In this document: piece by piece, positions 23,923 through 33,988 of the stretch
Layout: the number at the start of each line of letters is the position of its first letter
How positions within the stretch are numbered: the first letter of the stretch is position 1
NCBI GenBank assembly: GCA_016937945.1
Contig: JAFGVP010000168.1
Span: 1 to 41,215 of the forward strand
Source of the DNA: Pontiellaceae bacterium
GTDB taxonomy: Bacteria; Verrucomicrobiota; Kiritimatiellia; Kiritimatiellales; Pontiellaceae
Direction: 5' to 3'
Length of the DNA stretch: 41,215 bases
Position numbers and translations under genes: made by a program
The notes under the pieces: generated by a model
What the model was told of the DNA's origin: nothing
Databases searched by the model: none
Seen by the model: the letters and a program-made list of their open reading frames with translations, nothing else

Positions 23923-25469
23923 TGAACCATCCCGAATGGATTGCCATCCTCGACTATGGCTCACAGGTAACTCAGCTTATTGCCCGACGCCTCCGCGAAC
24001 AGAAGGTCTATTGCGAAATCATTCGCTTTGATACCCCGGCGGAAGAACTTAAAAAACGCGCGCCCAAAGGCATCATCCTCTCCGGCGGTCCCTGCAGCGT
24101 GCCGGATGAAGATTCGCCGAAATGTGATCCGGCCCTGTTTGATCTCGACATTCCGGTGCTCGGCATCTGCTACGGGATGCAACTGACCGCCCAGACCCTT
24201 GGCGGTTCGGTCCGGCCCGGTGCAAAGCGCGAATACGGAAAAGCCATGATGCGCATCACCAAGGATTCCCCGCTGTTCAAGGGACTCTCCCCCGACCTGC
24301 AGGTCTGGATGAGCCACGGGGACAAGGTGGAAACCATGCCGGAAGGCTTTGAAGTTGTTGCCGAATCTGACAACTGCCCCTTTGCAACCATGCAGAATCT
24401 TGAGCGCCGCATTTTCGGGGTTCAGTTCCATCCGGAAGTGGTCCACACCCCTCAGGGCAAGGAAATGCTCTGGAACTTCGCATTCAAAATATGCGGATGC
24501 TCCGGCGACTGGGAAATGTCGAAATTTATCGAAAGCACCGTCAAATCCATCCAGGAAAAGGTGGGCGAAGACCACGTCCTGCTCGGCCTGAGCGGCGGGG
24601 TTGACTCGTCGGTTGTGGCCGCCCTGCTCCATAAGGCGATCGGCGACCAGCTTCACTGCGTCTATGTCGACAACGGGCTGATGCGCTACCGCGAAACCGA
24701 AGAAATCGAAGAGCTCTTCGGGAGCGCCTTCGGAATCGACCTGCACGTAGCGCGCTCCGGCGACCTTTTCCTTAGCAAGCTGGAAGGTGTGTCTGATCCG
24801 GAGAAAAAACGTAAGATTATCGGCAGCACCTTCATTGATGTGTTTTCCGAAAAAGCCCGCGGACTCAGCGACCGGGTAAAATTCCTCGGACAGGGCACAC
24901 TCTATCCGGACGTCATTGAATCGGTTTCCCCGATCGGCGGCCCCTCGGCAACCATCAAGAGCCATCACAACGTCGGCGGCCTTCCCGAAGACCTCCAGTT
25001 CGAGCTGGTAGAACCCCTGCGCGAACTCTTCAAGGATGAAGTGCGCGCTGTCGGCCGCGAACTCGGACTCCCGAGCTACGTGGTTGATCGCCAGCCCTTC
25101 CCCGGCCCCGGTCTGGCCGTCCGTATTATCGGCGACATCACCCCGGAGCGCATCGAAGTCCTTCAGCAGGCCGACCTGCGCGTTCGCGAAGAAATCATGA
25201 AGATGCCGAACCATCTCGATGTCTGGCAATACTTCGCCGTACTGCTTCCCATCCAGTCCGTCGGAGTCATGGGCGACGACCGTACCTATGAAAACGTGGT
25301 TGCTGTGCGCGCGGTTGAAAGCCGGGACGGAATGACGGCCGACTGGTACAAACTGCCGTACGAAGTGATGGATTCCATATCAAACCGTATTATTAACGAA
25401 GTCCGGGGCGTGAACCGCGTCTGTTACGACATCAGTTCAAAGCCGCCGTCCACCATCGAATGGGAATAG
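23922..25469 (+). CDS. guaA: GMP synthase (glutamine-hydrolysing)
   Basis: GuaA converts XMP to GMP with ATP and glutamine. The 515-residue protein has the glutaminase domain ([12 protein letters not shown]; nucleophile [32 protein letters not shown]), the PP-loop [20 protein letters not shown], and the GMP synthase C-terminal dimerisation domain ([52 protein letters not shown]). It is translationally coupled to carA, and carB follows after 15 bases, so guaA is a true member of the operon. A 422-residue antisense frame inside it is a codon-bias shadow. Confidence 0.97.
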   Translation: MNHPEWIAILDYGSQVTQLIARRLREQKVYCEIIRFDTPAEELKKRAPKGIILSGGPCSVPDEDSPKCDPALFDLDIPVLGICYGMQLTAQTLGGSVRPGAKREYGKAMMRITKDSPLFKGLSPDLQVWMSHGDKVETMPEGFEVVAESDNCPFATMQNLERRIFGVQFHPEVVHTPQGKEMLWNFAFKICGCSGDWEMSKFIESTVKSIQEKVGEDHVLLGLSGGVDSSVVAALLHKAIGDQLHCVYVDNGLMRYRETEEIEELFGSAFGIDLHVARSGDLFLSKLEGVSDPEKKRKIIGSTFIDVFSEKARGLSDRVKFLGQGTLYPDVIESVSPIGGPSATIKSHHNVGGLPEDLQFELVEPLRELFKDEVRAVGRELGLPSYVVDRQPFPGPGLAVRIIGDITPERIEVLQQADLRVREEIMKMPNHLDVWQYFAVLLPIQSVGVMGDDRTYENVVAVRAVESRDGMTADWYKLPYEVMDSISNRIINEVRGVNRVCYDISSKPPSTIEWE

Positions 25470-25484
25470 TTTTCAGGAGAGATC

Positions 25485-28400
25485 ATGCCTAAGAGAGAAG
25501 ACATTAAACATATTCTGATTATCGGCTCAGGCCCCATTGTTATCGGGCAGGCCTGTGAATTCGACTATTCCGGCACTCAGGCCTGCAAAGCCCTGCGTGA
25601 AGAGGGATACACCGTATCGCTGATTAATTCCAACCCGGCCACAATCATGACGGACCCTGCCACGGCAGACCGAACCTATATTGAGCCGATCACTCCGGAA
25701 GCCGTTGAAAAGATCATCATCAAGGAAAAGCCGGACGCCATTCTTCCGACACTCGGAGGGCAGACGGCCCTGAATACCGCTATGAAGTTGGTGGAAAAAG
25801 GAATCCTCGAGAAGTACGGCGTAGAAATGATCGGCGCAAAATATGACGCCATCATGCGTGGAGAAGAGCGCGATCTCTTCAAGACCGCCATGGCCGAAGT
25901 CGGCATTGAAACCCTTCGCAGTTATGAAGTACATGACCTGGAAACGGCCCGCAAGGTGGCTGAAAAGGAGCTGGACTTTCCGATCATCGTGCGCCCGTCC
26001 TTCACGCTGGGCGGCACAGGCGGCGGCATTGCCAACGACATGGATGAACTGATGGTTATCGCGGAATCCGGACTGAAGGCCAGTCTGACTACCGAAGTCC
26101 TGCTGGAAGAATCCGTGTTTGGATGGAAAGAGTTCGAAATGGAGGTCATGCGCGACAAAAAGGATAATGCGGTGATTATCTGCTCCATTGAAAACATGGA
26201 CCCGATGGGCATCCACACCGGCGACTCCATCACAGTGGCGCCGGCGCAGACTCTGACCGATCGCGAATACCAGCTTATGCGCGACGCATCACTTAAAACA
26301 TTGCGCGCAATCGGCGTCGAAACCGGCGGATCAAACGTACAGTTCTGCATTCACCCGGAAACCGGCCGCATGGCGATTATCGAGATGAATCCGCGCGTGT
26401 CGCGCTCGTCTGCACTGGCGTCCAAAGCCACCGGCTTCCCGATTGCCAAGCTGGCGGCCAAGTTGGCCGCGGGCTATACGCTGGACGAGCTTCCCAACGA
26501 CATCACGAAAGAGACGCCGGCCTGTTTTGAGCCGTCGATCGACTACGTGGTCACGAAAATGCCCCGCTTCACCTTTGAAAAATTCCCGGCCGCCAACCCG
26601 ATGCTCGGCGTCAGCATGAAGTCCGTTGGGGAAACGATGGCAATCGGCCGCAATTTCAAGGAGTCGTTGCAGAAAGCATTCCGCTCACTGGAAATCGGCG
26701 TTGACGGACTGGATCTCAAGGCCGAGGCAAAGGTTGATATCGCCAAACTCGATAACTATCTGCAGACCACCTGCACCGAGCGGACCATCGCGATCAAGAT
26801 TGCGCTCAAGAAGGGATACTCGATCGAAAAACTCAACGAAATGACCCGTCTGGACCCCTGGTTCATTGATCAGATCCTGCAGATCGTGGAAATTGAGAAG
26901 GAAATTTACGATGCGGCGGAGCTCGATTATGACCTCTTGAAGAAAGCCAAGAAAAACGGCTTCTCTGATGAGCAGATTGCGGCATTGCGCGGATGTAAGG
27001 GCAACGATATCCGCGCCCTCCGCAAGCAGCTCGGCATCATTCCGGTTTACAGTCTCGTGGATACCTGCGCCGGTGAGTTTGAAGCCTCTACGCCGTACTT
27101 CTACTCCTGCTATGCGGATCTTAATGAAACCCGCAAGACGGACAAGAAGAGCGTTATTGTACTCGGTTCCGGCCCGAACCGAATCGGACAGGGTATCGAG
27201 TTTGACTATTCCTGCGTGCATACCGTCAAGGCGCTGCGGGAAATGGGGTATGAGGCCATCATGGTCAACTCCAATCCAGAAACCGTATCGACCGACTACG
27301 ACACCTCGGATAAACTCTATTTCGAGCCGCTGACTTTCGAAGATGTGATGAACATTTACGAAGCAGAGCAGCCCATTGGCATGATTGTTCAAATGGGCGG
27401 CCAGACACCGCTTAATCTTGCGGACCGCCTGCTCGAAGCCGGCGTTCCGATCCTCGGCACCTCTCCAAAGAGCATTGCTGCGGCTGAAGACCGTGAATTG
27501 TTCCGCCAGCTACTGGATAAGCTGGAACTCAAACAGCCGGAATCCGCAACGGCCAAGACGCTTGCCGAGGCGGAAATCATTGCAAAGCGCATCGGTTTCC
27601 CGGTCATGATCCGCCCGTCGTTTGTTCTCGGTGGACGCGCCATGATGGTAGCCTACGAAGAAGAGGAACTTGAACCCTTCGTTAAGGCGGCATTTGCGGC
27701 GAGCCCGGATTATCCGGTGCTCATCGACCGCTTCCTCGAACATGCGATTGAAGTCGACGTGGATCTGGTTTGTGACGGAACGGACGTTTATGTCGGCGGC
27801 GTGATGGAACACGTCGAAGAAGCCGGCATTCATTCCGGCGACAGTGCCTGCTCCATTCCGCCCTACACACTCAGCGAATCCATGGTCAACCGGATCAAGG
27901 AAGCCTGCACCGCCATGGCACTTGAACTGGATGTTCATGGACTCATGAATGCGCAGATCGCGGTCAAGGATGATGAATTCTATATCATTGAGGTAAATCC
28001 CCGCGCATCGCGTACTGTTCCGTATGTGAGCAAGGCGACCAATGTGCCGCTTGCCAACGTTGCCACGCAGATTGCCATGGGCAAAACGCTCAAAGAACTG
28101 GGTTATGTCGGGTTCGTGCCGAAGGTGGAATGGTATGCCGTGAAAGAAGCGGTCTTTCCGTTCAACCGCTTTGCAGGGGTTGACCCCATTCTCGGTCCGG
28201 AAATGAAATCCACCGGTGAGGTGATGGGGATCGATACCTGCTTTGAACTCGCCTTCTGGAAAGCTGAAATTGCAGCCGGTCAGGTACTGCCGACGGAAGG
28301 CACTGTCTTCCTGAGTGCGAAAGATCGGGACAAGGACTGGATTGTCGAAATCGGCCGCAACTTTTCGGAACTCGGATTCAAGCTCGTTGCAACCGAAGGA

Positions 28401-28694
28401 ACAGCGCAGGCCCTGCACAGCGCCGGACTGGAAGTCCTTCTGACACACAAGCTCTCCGAGGACGGCAAGAATGTGATCGACCTGATGAAGGAAGAAGGCG
28501 TGCAGCTGCTGGTCAATACGCCCAGCGGTCCGGTCGCCCGGGTGGATGAAATCAAGATTCGTTCAGAAGCGATCCTGCGCGGATTGCCGATCGTAACCAC
28601 CGAGTCCGGCGCCCGCGCATCAGCCAAAGCCATTCAGTACATTAAGTCGAATGATTGGAATGTACGCCCGATTCAGGAATACCACAACGGCTAG
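25485..28694 (+). CDS. carB: Carbamoyl-phosphate synthase large subunit
   Basis: CarB makes carbamoyl phosphate from bicarbonate, ammonia and two ATP. The 1069-residue protein has the two homologous halves expected: first ATP-grasp ([56 protein letters not shown]), an oligomerisation region, second ATP-grasp ([53 protein letters not shown]), and the C-terminal MGS-like allosteric domain (~930-1060). AGGAGAG precedes the ATG. A strong terminator ends the operon. Confidence 0.97.
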   Translation: MPKREDIKHILIIGSGPIVIGQACEFDYSGTQACKALREEGYTVSLINSNPATIMTDPATADRTYIEPITPEAVEKIIIKEKPDAILPTLGGQTALNTAMKLVEKGILEKYGVEMIGAKYDAIMRGEERDLFKTAMAEVGIETLRSYEVHDLETARKVAEKELDFPIIVRPSFTLGGTGGGIANDMDELMVIAESGLKASLTTEVLLEESVFGWKEFEMEVMRDKKDNAVIICSIENMDPMGIHTGDSITVAPAQTLTDREYQLMRDASLKTLRAIGVETGGSNVQFCIHPETGRMAIIEMNPRVSRSSALASKATGFPIAKLAAKLAAGYTLDELPNDITKETPACFEPSIDYVVTKMPRFTFEKFPAANPMLGVSMKSVGETMAIGRNFKESLQKAFRSLEIGVDGLDLKAEAKVDIAKLDNYLQTTCTERTIAIKIALKKGYSIEKLNEMTRLDPWFIDQILQIVEIEKEIYDAAELDYDLLKKAKKNGFSDEQIAALRGCKGNDIRALRKQLGIIPVYSLVDTCAGEFEASTPYFYSCYADLNETRKTDKKSVIVLGSGPNRIGQGIEFDYSCVHTVKALREMGYEAIMVNSNPETVSTDYDTSDKLYFEPLTFEDVMNIYEAEQPIGMIVQMGGQTPLNLADRLLEAGVPILGTSPKSIAAAEDRELFRQLLDKLELKQPESATAKTLAEAEIIAKRIGFPVMIRPSFVLGGRAMMVAYEEEELEPFVKAAFAASPDYPVLIDRFLEHAIEVDVDLVCDGTDVYVGGVMEHVEEAGIHSGDSACSIPPYTLSESMVNRIKEACTAMALELDVHGLMNAQIAVKDDEFYIIEVNPRASRTVPYVSKATNVPLANVATQIAMGKTLKELGYVGFVPKVEWYAVKEAVFPFNRFAGVDPILGPEMKSTGEVMGIDTCFELAFWKAEIAAGQVLPTEGTVFLSAKDRDKDWIVEIGRNFSELGFKLVATEGTAQALHSAGLEVLLTHKLSEDGKNVIDLMKEEGVQLLVNTPSGPVARVDEIKIRSEAILRGLPIVTTESGARASAKAIQYIKSNDWNVRPIQEYHNG

Positions 28695-28713
28695 CCCGTA
28701 CGGTGGTGAACGG

Positions 28714-28751
28714 AAAAAGACCGGATGCTTTAACAGCACCGGTCTTTTTTT
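28714..28751 (+). terminator. Intrinsic terminator of the carA-guaA-carB operon
   Basis: AAAAAGACCGG pairs with CCGGTCTTTTT around an ATGCTTTAACAGCA loop that itself can form a TGC/GCA extension. A run of T follows. It begins 20 bases after the carB stop; the A-run on the left side lets it also work on the - strand. Confidence 0.9.
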
Positions 28752-28811
28752 ATGAACGGCAGCTTTTTTAAAAACACAATGAACGCCGGACAGAACAGAT
28801 GGTCCACCCTA

Positions 28812-30086
28812 TTATACGTGTGAATAAGCAGAGGGTTTTTCATTCTCCTTTACCCCTGCTTCAAGGCGGCCGGAAGACTCGGCCGCCTTTTTTTGTGCCG
28901 CCATTTCCTTGCGGCGCGGTGTCTTAAAGCAGATACGGGCAATCCAATCCATGAATTCCTCTTCGCCGCTCAGCATCTCAATTTCTACACGCAGGAACAT
29001 GATCGGAATATCCCGCCGATCCACAAACGGAAATCGGACCGCATCCTTTTCCGTAGTAAGAATAGCTTCGGCCCCCCGCTTAATGCTCCAGTTGATCGTA
29101 TTGATGATCTCCTGCTGAGAAAACCGATGATGATCTGCGAACCGCCGGGTATAAATAATTTCAGCACCGAGCTTTTCAAGGGCTTTCTCAAAGCTTTCAG
29201 GCACGGCGATGGCCGAAACCGCTGCAATTTTCATCCCATTCAGGTAGCTGAGGTCGTGCGTTCGATCGCCGAAGACATCCTTAAGGTATTTATTGGCATG
29301 ACGGCATTCCGAGATTTCCGCGACCGGATTAAGACGTCGAAGCTGCTCCTTGAGTTCCTGATCGCCGCCATCGTTGCATTTCGTGATAAAGATAAATCCG
29401 GCGCGCTTAATATTTCGCATCGGTTCGCGCAACAGGCCACGCGGCAATAGATGTCCGCCGCCAAAGGGGTTGGTCCGGTCCACCAAAGCAATATCCAGTC
29501 GGTTTCCAAGCTTTAAATACTGAAAGCCGTCATCGAGAATCAGCGTATCGCATCCCAGTTCCTTAATGGCATATTTCCCGGCCTTGACGCGATCCTTATC
29601 AACTACGACAGCAACCTCTGGAAGATTGGACGCCAGCATGTACGGCTCATCGCCTGCGGTCCAGGAATCGAGAAGCAGGCGGTTCCCGTCGGAAACTACG
29701 CGCGGCGGAGTCTCAATCTTTCCGGTTGTAACGCGCTGTACCATTTTCTGAAAAAACGGCAGTTCCTTGCTCTTATACCCCCGGCTCAGGATGGCCACTT
29801 TGCGGCCCTGCTGCTGAAGATTCTTCGCAAAAACCTCCACAACCGGTGTCTTTCCGGTGCCGCCGACGGTCAGATTTCCGACGCTGATCACCTGGCAACC
29901 CAGCGTGCTGGGGCGAAGGATTCTATGCCGATATAGTTGAAGCCGTAGCTGAACAATAACGCCGAAGAGTAATGAAAGCAGTGTAAGGATGGCTCGGAGA
30001 ATCGATGGCCACTTGCCCGTACGGCTTCCATCGAGCACGGAGAGCATGTAGGTTTCGAACTGTTCGGATTTTCGCTTGTGGGCCAT
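28812..30086 (-). CDS. lpxK: Tetraacyldisaccharide 4'-kinase (lipid A synthesis)
   Basis: LpxK phosphorylates the lipid A precursor at the inner membrane; its presence implies an LPS-bearing outer membrane. The 424-residue protein has an N-terminal amphipathic/hydrophobic helix (~26-50), the P-loop [74 protein letters not shown] and [12 protein letters not shown]-terminal tail of ~35 residues ([15 protein letters not shown] and on to SAYSHV) is charged and looks like an addition; it is encoded over a terminator-shaped hairpin. lpxK follows metK by 123 bases on the same strand. Confidence 0.94.
   Translation of the reverse strand: MAHKRKSEQFETYMLSVLDGSRTGKWPSILRAILTLLSLLFGVIVQLRLQLYRHRILRPSTLGCQVISVGNLTVGGTGKTPVVEVFAKNLQQQGRKVAILSRGYKSKELPFFQKMVQRVTTGKIETPPRVVSDGNRLLLDSWTAGDEPYMLASNLPEVAVVVDKDRVKAGKYAIKELGCDTLILDDGFQYLKLGNRLDIALVDRTNPFGGGHLLPRGLLREPMRNIKRAGFIFITKCNDGGDQELKEQLRRLNPVAEISECRHANKYLKDVFGDRTHDLSYLNGMKIAAVSAIAVPESFEKALEKLGAEIIYTRRFADHHRFSQQEIINTINWSIKRGAEAILTTEKDAVRFPFVDRRDIPIMFLRVEIEMLSGEEEFMDWIARICFKTPRRKEMAAQKKAAESSGRLEAGVKENEKPSAYSHV
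28863..28894 (+). terminator. Second + strand terminator, embedded in the 3' end of lpxK
   Basis: AAGGCGGCCG (28863-28872) and CGGCCGCCTT (28880-28889) form a perfect 10-bp stem with a 7-base loop, and a run of seven T (28888-28894) follows. On the + strand this is a textbook intrinsic terminator, yet it lies inside the lpxK reading frame on the other strand, where it encodes [13 protein letters not shown]. Confidence 0.7.
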
Positions 30087-30209
30087 ATGTTAAAATCGGG
30101 ATCAAATGCGCATTTAAGACAGCATATACGAAGAAATTCATTCATCAAGAATGGACTTCATCGTCATGCCGTCTAAAAAACGTACTTTGAAACGGAATTA
30201 TGTACGGGT

Positions 30210-31397
30210 CTAAAGACCGACAGCTTTACGCAGCACATCAACCTTGTCGGTCTTCTCCCACGGGAACATGGATCGACCGAAGTGACCATACGCCGCAGAA
30301 TCGCGATAACTCCATCCGGAAGGCGTAAGCAACCCGAGATCTTCAATCAGTGCACGGGGGCGGAAATCAAAAATTTCACCCGATTTGATAACTTCTTCGA
30401 TCAGGTGATCGTCCACCGTGCCGGTGCCATAGGTATCAATATTGATACTCAGGGGCTTTGCCACGCCGATAGCGTACGCCACCTGGATTTCGCATTTTGC
30501 AGCCAAACCGGCAGCCACGATATTCTTTGCGGCGTAACGCGAATAATAAGCGGCGGAGCGGTCGACCTTGGAGGGATCTTTACCGGAAAAAGCGCCTCCG
30601 CCATGACTGCCGACACCGCCATAGCTGTCCACGATAATCTTTCGGCCGGTCAGTCCGGCGTCACCGTGCGGTCCTCCGATCACGAATTTACCGGTCGGAT
30701 TAATGAAGTACTCGGTATCTTTCTTGAGCAATCCGGTCGGTTCCAGAACCTCCTGCACAACCTTGATCAGGTCCGCACGGATCTGCTCCAACGGCACGTC
30801 GTCCGTCTGGTGGGAAATAACAACCGTTTCGATCGACTTTGGTTTGCCGTTAACATGAAGAATCGAAACCTGTGACTTGGAGTCGGGGCGAAGATAATCA
30901 ATGGCGCCGGACTTGCGAATCTGCTGCAGCGCATCAAGCAAGCGATGGCTGTAGGCAATCGGTGCAGGCATCATCTCTTCCGTGTCGTCACAGGCATAAC
31001 CGAACATCATGCCCTGATCCCCGGCGCCCTGCTCGGCATAAAGTCCTTCACCTTCCGTCACTCCCTGCGAAATATCGGGGGACTGACTGTGCAGTCGGTT
31101 AATGTATTCGAATGTTTCACTGCAAAACTCGAGCTCTTCGCGGTCATATCCGATATCCCGAACAACTTTGCGGGCAATCTGCTCAAAATCGATATCATTC
31201 CATCCGGCACAGGTAATTTCACCGGCATTCACAACGAGGTTGGTGGTCGTCAGGGTTTCGCATGCAACCCGGCTCGCAGGATCGGCGGCAAGACAGGCAT
31301 CTAGGATTGCGTCTGAAACCTGATCGCAGACCTTGTCCGGGTGTCCTTCGGAAACTGATTCGGACGTAAACACGTGATCCTTGCGGATTTTACTCAT
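30210..31397 (-). CDS. metK: S-adenosylmethionine synthetase
   Basis: MetK forms SAM from methionine and ATP. The 395-residue sequence has the signatures [53 protein letters not shown] and [20 protein letters not shown]. Length and all three repeats look normal. A SAM riboswitch was looked for in the leader between it and the divergent gene; none was recognised. Likely transcribed singly or with lpxK. Confidence 0.97.
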   Translation of the reverse strand: MSKIRKDHVFTSESVSEGHPDKVCDQVSDAILDACLAADPASRVACETLTTTNLVVNAGEITCAGWNDIDFEQIARKVVRDIGYDREELEFCSETFEYINRLHSQSPDISQGVTEGEGLYAEQGAGDQGMMFGYACDDTEEMMPAPIAYSHRLLDALQQIRKSGAIDYLRPDSKSQVSILHVNGKPKSIETVVISHQTDDVPLEQIRADLIKVVQEVLEPTGLLKKDTEYFINPTGKFVIGGPHGDAGLTGRKIIVDSYGGVGSHGGGAFSGKDPSKVDRSAAYYSRYAAKNIVAAGLAAKCEIQVAYAIGVAKPLSINIDTYGTGTVDDHLIEEVIKSGEIFDFRPRALIEDLGLLTPSGWSYRDSAAYGHFGRSMFPWEKTDKVDVLRKAVGL

Positions 31398-31549
31398 ATT
31401 GGAACCTCTATTCGTTTATTCGGATTAGTGGATATATGCATGAAATCTAGCGAACCGACCCCGAATCTTCGATCAAAAAAATGCGCCAAATGCCGTTTTA
31501 TTCCTCCATGCTTGACCCCCCTCAGGCGGCCACCTACTGTTCGTTCTGT

Positions 31550-32434
31550 ATGAAAGAATATACTAAAGACGATCTCATCAATTTTCTTCCTTCGTTCAAC
31601 ACCTTTGTCGGTATTGATTCCGACGGCTGTGTATTTGATACCATGGAAATCAAGCAGAAGGATTTTTTCCATCCTCACATCATTCGGCATTGGAGGCTGG
31701 GAGCCATCGAACCGCAGGTTCGTGCCGCCGCCGAGTTCGTGTATCTCTATTCCACCTATCGCGGCCTGAACCGTTTTCTCGGATTATGTAAAACCTTTGA
31801 ACTGCTACAGGACTGGCCGGAAGCACGCGATAACGCCGATCTGCCGGATCCGGCCGATCTGCGCGTCTACTGCGACTCCGGCCTTCCGCTGAGTAACAGC
31901 ACGATTCTCGCCGAAGCTGAACGAACGGGAAGCAAGTTGCTCGCCGAAGCTTATGCATGGAGCATGGAGCTGAATGCGGATATCGACCGGAATATGCCGG
32001 TTCCTCCGCCATTTCCCGGCGTCGAAAAGGCCCTCCGGCGCATTCAGGATAACTCCGACGCCATTGTTATCTCGCAGACGCAGGCTGTGGCGTTGCTAAA
32101 AGACTGGTATCGCGATGATCTGGCGCGTTATGTCTCGGTCATCGCTGGACCTGAACTGGGTAGCAAGGTGGATCATTTTACGATGTCAGCCGTCAACCGC
32201 TATCCGGCCAACGCCATTCTCATGATCGGCGATGCCCCCGGCGACATGGCGACGGCCCAGGCGATCGGCTGCAACTTTTACCCAATCAATCCCGGCCGCG
32301 AAGTGCAAAGCTGGCAACGCTTTATGGATGAAGCCTACTCCAGATTCCTCGCAGGCGGCTTCTCTGAGGACTATCAGGTACAGCTTGAAATGGAATTCAA
32401 AGCACTTCTCCCGCACACGCCGCCGTGGAAATAG
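31550..32434 (+). CDS. HAD superfamily hydrolase (phosphatase-like)
   Basis: HAD motif I is FVGIDSDGCVFDTMEIKQ with Asp23 and Asp25; motif II is in AIVISQTQ; a lysine follows in GSKVDHF; motif IV is AILMIGDAPGDMATAQAIG. A large helical cap lies between motifs I and II (~40-170). The substrate is unknown. The start at ATG 31550 is chosen because the product then begins about 20 residues before motif I; an upstream in-frame ATG at 31481 would consume most of the divergent promoter region with metK. No strong ribosome binding site is seen at either. The gene leads a + strand series including larB and efpL. Confidence 0.8.
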   Translation: MKEYTKDDLINFLPSFNTFVGIDSDGCVFDTMEIKQKDFFHPHIIRHWRLGAIEPQVRAAAEFVYLYSTYRGLNRFLGLCKTFELLQDWPEARDNADLPDPADLRVYCDSGLPLSNSTILAEAERTGSKLLAEAYAWSMELNADIDRNMPVPPPFPGVEKALRRIQDNSDAIVISQTQAVALLKDWYRDDLARYVSVIAGPELGSKVDHFTMSAVNRYPANAILMIGDAPGDMATAQAIGCNFYPINPGREVQSWQRFMDEAYSRFLAGGFSEDYQVQLEMEFKALLPHTPPWK

Positions 32435-32437
32435 TGA

Positions 32438-32492
32438 TAACCACGAAATACGCCGGAGTATATGGGGAACAGTTTCGTATGGTTCGTGGTTA
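32438..32492. repeat. Long inverted repeat between HAD gene and larB
   Basis: TAACCACGAA-ATACG (32438-32452) pairs with CGTAT-GG-TTCGTGGTTA (32476-32492), a 15-bp stem interrupted only by a two-base bulge, with a 23-base loop. It begins 4 bases after the HAD stop and ends 18 bases before the larB ATG. No T-run follows, so it is not a plain terminator; it resembles dispersed intergenic palindromes (REP-like) or a leader structure. Confidence 0.55.
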
Positions 32493-32509
32493 ACAAAAAA
32501 AAGGACACA

Positions 32510-33256
32510 ATGGAAATCGACAAGCTGACGACCCTGCTGACCCGCTTCAAAAACGGCGAAACGGATCTGGACGAAACCATGAAAACCCTCAAGCACCTGC
32601 CGTTTGAGGATATGGGATTTGCCAAGGTGGATCATCATCGTGCACTCCGAACCGGCTATCCGGAGGTGGTTTTCTGTCAAGGGAAAACACACGAGCAGGT
32701 TGAACAGATCTATGAATCCCTTGAAAAACACAACGGGAATATTCTGCTGACGCGTGCCACGCCGGAACTGTTTGAGCGACTGCACTCGGTCGACAACCGC
32801 CTTATCTACAGTGAACTCGGACGAACCATCACGCTCGAAAAAGGACCGCGCGAAAAAACCGGCCGGGTACTGATTATTTCCGCCGGAACCGCTGATATTC
32901 CGGTTGCCGAGGAAGCCGCCGTAACCGCATCAATCTCCGGTGCCCGCGTGGAACGGCTCTATGACTGCGGCGTGGCCGGAATCCATCGACTTCTCGCCCA
33001 GAATGAAAAGATTCAGCAGGCGCGCTGTATTGTAGCCGTGGCAGGCATGGAAGGCGCCCTCCCATCTGTAGTCGGCGGACTGGCGCCCTGCCCGGTTATC
33101 GCGGTACCGACCTCTGTCGGCTACGGATCGCACCTGAACGGACTGGCTCCGCTCTTTACCATGCTTAATTCCTGCGCCCCGAACATTACCGTCGTCAATA
33201 TCGATAACGGCTTCGGCGCCGGCTTCTGCGCCGCCATGATCAATTCAAACCGCTGA
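32510..33256 (+). CDS. larB: Nickel-pincer cofactor biosynthesis protein LarB
   Basis: LarB carboxylates and hydrolyses nicotinic acid adenine dinucleotide in the first step of nickel-pincer nucleotide synthesis, the cofactor of lactate racemase and relatives. The 248-residue protein has an N-terminal helical part (FEDMGFAKVDHHRALRTGYP, then EVVFCQGKTHEQV) and a PurE-like C-terminal domain (RVLIISAGTADIPVAEEAAV; ERLYDCGVAGIHRLL; IVAVAGMEGALPSVVGGLAP; GYGSHLNGLAPLFTMLNSCA). ATG 32510 has AAGGA upstream; an in-frame ATG at 32462 would lie in the palindrome. No larC, larE or racemase gene is adjacent. Confidence 0.92.
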   Translation: MEIDKLTTLLTRFKNGETDLDETMKTLKHLPFEDMGFAKVDHHRALRTGYPEVVFCQGKTHEQVEQIYESLEKHNGNILLTRATPELFERLHSVDNRLIYSELGRTITLEKGPREKTGRVLIISAGTADIPVAEEAAVTASISGARVERLYDCGVAGIHRLLAQNEKIQQARCIVAVAGMEGALPSVVGGLAPCPVIAVPTSVGYGSHLNGLAPLFTMLNSCAPNITVVNIDNGFGAGFCAAMINSNR

Positions 33257-33266
33257 AGCTGGGCAA

Positions 33267-33300
33267 AATCAGGTACTTCCGAGGTTCTAAGTACTTGATT
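33267..33300 (+). promoter_or_regulatory. Leader or intercistronic hairpin before efpL
   Basis: AATCAGGTACTT and AAGTACTTGATT pair over 12 positions (one G-U) around a 10-base loop, in the 94-base gap between larB and efpL. No T-run follows. It could stabilise the larB mRNA end or sit in the efpL leader. Confidence 0.4.
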
Positions 33301-33350
33301 CCACGGATCGCTTCGGAGATATTTCGCGCTTCTTTAACCCGGAGAATTTT

Positions 33351-33917
33351 ATGATCAAGGCATGTGATTTGAAGAAGACGTCCGTCATTGATATCGATGG
33401 CGCACCGCACTGTATTGAAAACATTACCCAGCAATCACCCACGGCCCGTGGCGGCGGCACCATCTATAAGGTCCGCTTCCGGAATGTTTCGACCAAGAAC
33501 AAGGTCGACAAAACCTTTCGCTCCGACGACGTGCTTCAGGAAACCTCCTTCGAAACCAAAGAGGTGTCCTTCGACTATAAAAACGGCGATCGCTACTCCT
33601 TCATGGACCTGGAATCCTACGAAGCCTTTGAGCTGACCGAAGACGATGTTCAGGATATTCTGCCCTTCCTGCTCGAAGGAATGGAAGGAATCACGGCCCT
33701 TATTTCCGACGGCCGCATCCTGACCCTGCGCATGCCGGACACCATTGATATGGAAATTGTCGAGTGCCCGCCGGCCATGAAAGGTGCTTCGGCCACATCG
33801 CGCTACAAGCCGGCAACATTGACCACCGGTCTTATTGTGCAGGTTCCCGAATACATTGCACCGGGTGAAACCATCAAGGTTGATACCCGCGACAGCTCCT
33901 ACCTCTCCCGCGCATAA
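33351..33917 (+). CDS. efpL: Elongation factor P-like protein EfpL (YeiP type)
   Basis: EF-P paralogues relieve ribosome stalling at proline-rich stretches. The 188-residue protein has the three beta-barrel domains of EF-P. It aligns best, from memory, with E. coli YeiP/EfpL: the tip loop is QSPTARGGGTIYKVRF, with Arg33 at the position of the EfpL tip arginine, YSFMDLESYEAF in domain II and MKGASATSRYKPATLTTGLI followed by VQVPEYIAPGE in domain III. It is therefore the EfpL branch rather than a lysine- or rhamnose-arginine-modified canonical EF-P. CCGGAG precedes the ATG. Confidence 0.9.
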   Translation: MIKACDLKKTSVIDIDGAPHCIENITQQSPTARGGGTIYKVRFRNVSTKNKVDKTFRSDDVLQETSFETKEVSFDYKNGDRYSFMDLESYEAFELTEDDVQDILPFLLEGMEGITALISDGRILTLRMPDTIDMEIVECPPAMKGASATSRYKPATLTTGLIVQVPEYIAPGETIKVDTRDSSYLSRA

Positions 33918-33929
33918 ATTATTTTGACC

Positions 33930-33978
33930 GGATAACAGGATGAACCGGATTTAAATAATCCTGGAAGTCCTGTTATCC
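33930..33978. repeat. Nested palindrome between efpL and dus
   Basis: GGATAACAGGA (33930-33940) and TCCTGTTATCC (33968-33978) are perfect 11-bp inverted repeats. The 27-base loop contains an inner stem GGATT-TAAAT-AATCC. The element fills nearly all of the 71-base gap and ends 10 bases before the dus ATG. This kind of GGATAACAGGA palindrome resembles dispersed intergenic repeats; copy number cannot be judged from this window. Confidence 0.55.
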
Positions 33979-33988
33979 CGTCTAAAAA

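Noticed and set aside
23961..25229. Long open frame (422 codons) on the - strand inside guaA
   Set aside because: It is exactly antisense to a clear guaA; long antisense frames are expected from its GC-rich third positions, and the translation has no recognisable motif.
27510..28448. - strand open frame opposite carB (312 codons)
   Set aside because: Shadow of carB codon bias, with no ribosome binding site or motif.
31398..31549. SAM riboswitch in the metK leader
   Set aside because: The gap is about 150 bases shared with a divergent gene, and I could not find the conserved SAM-I style stem pattern or a terminator on the - strand.
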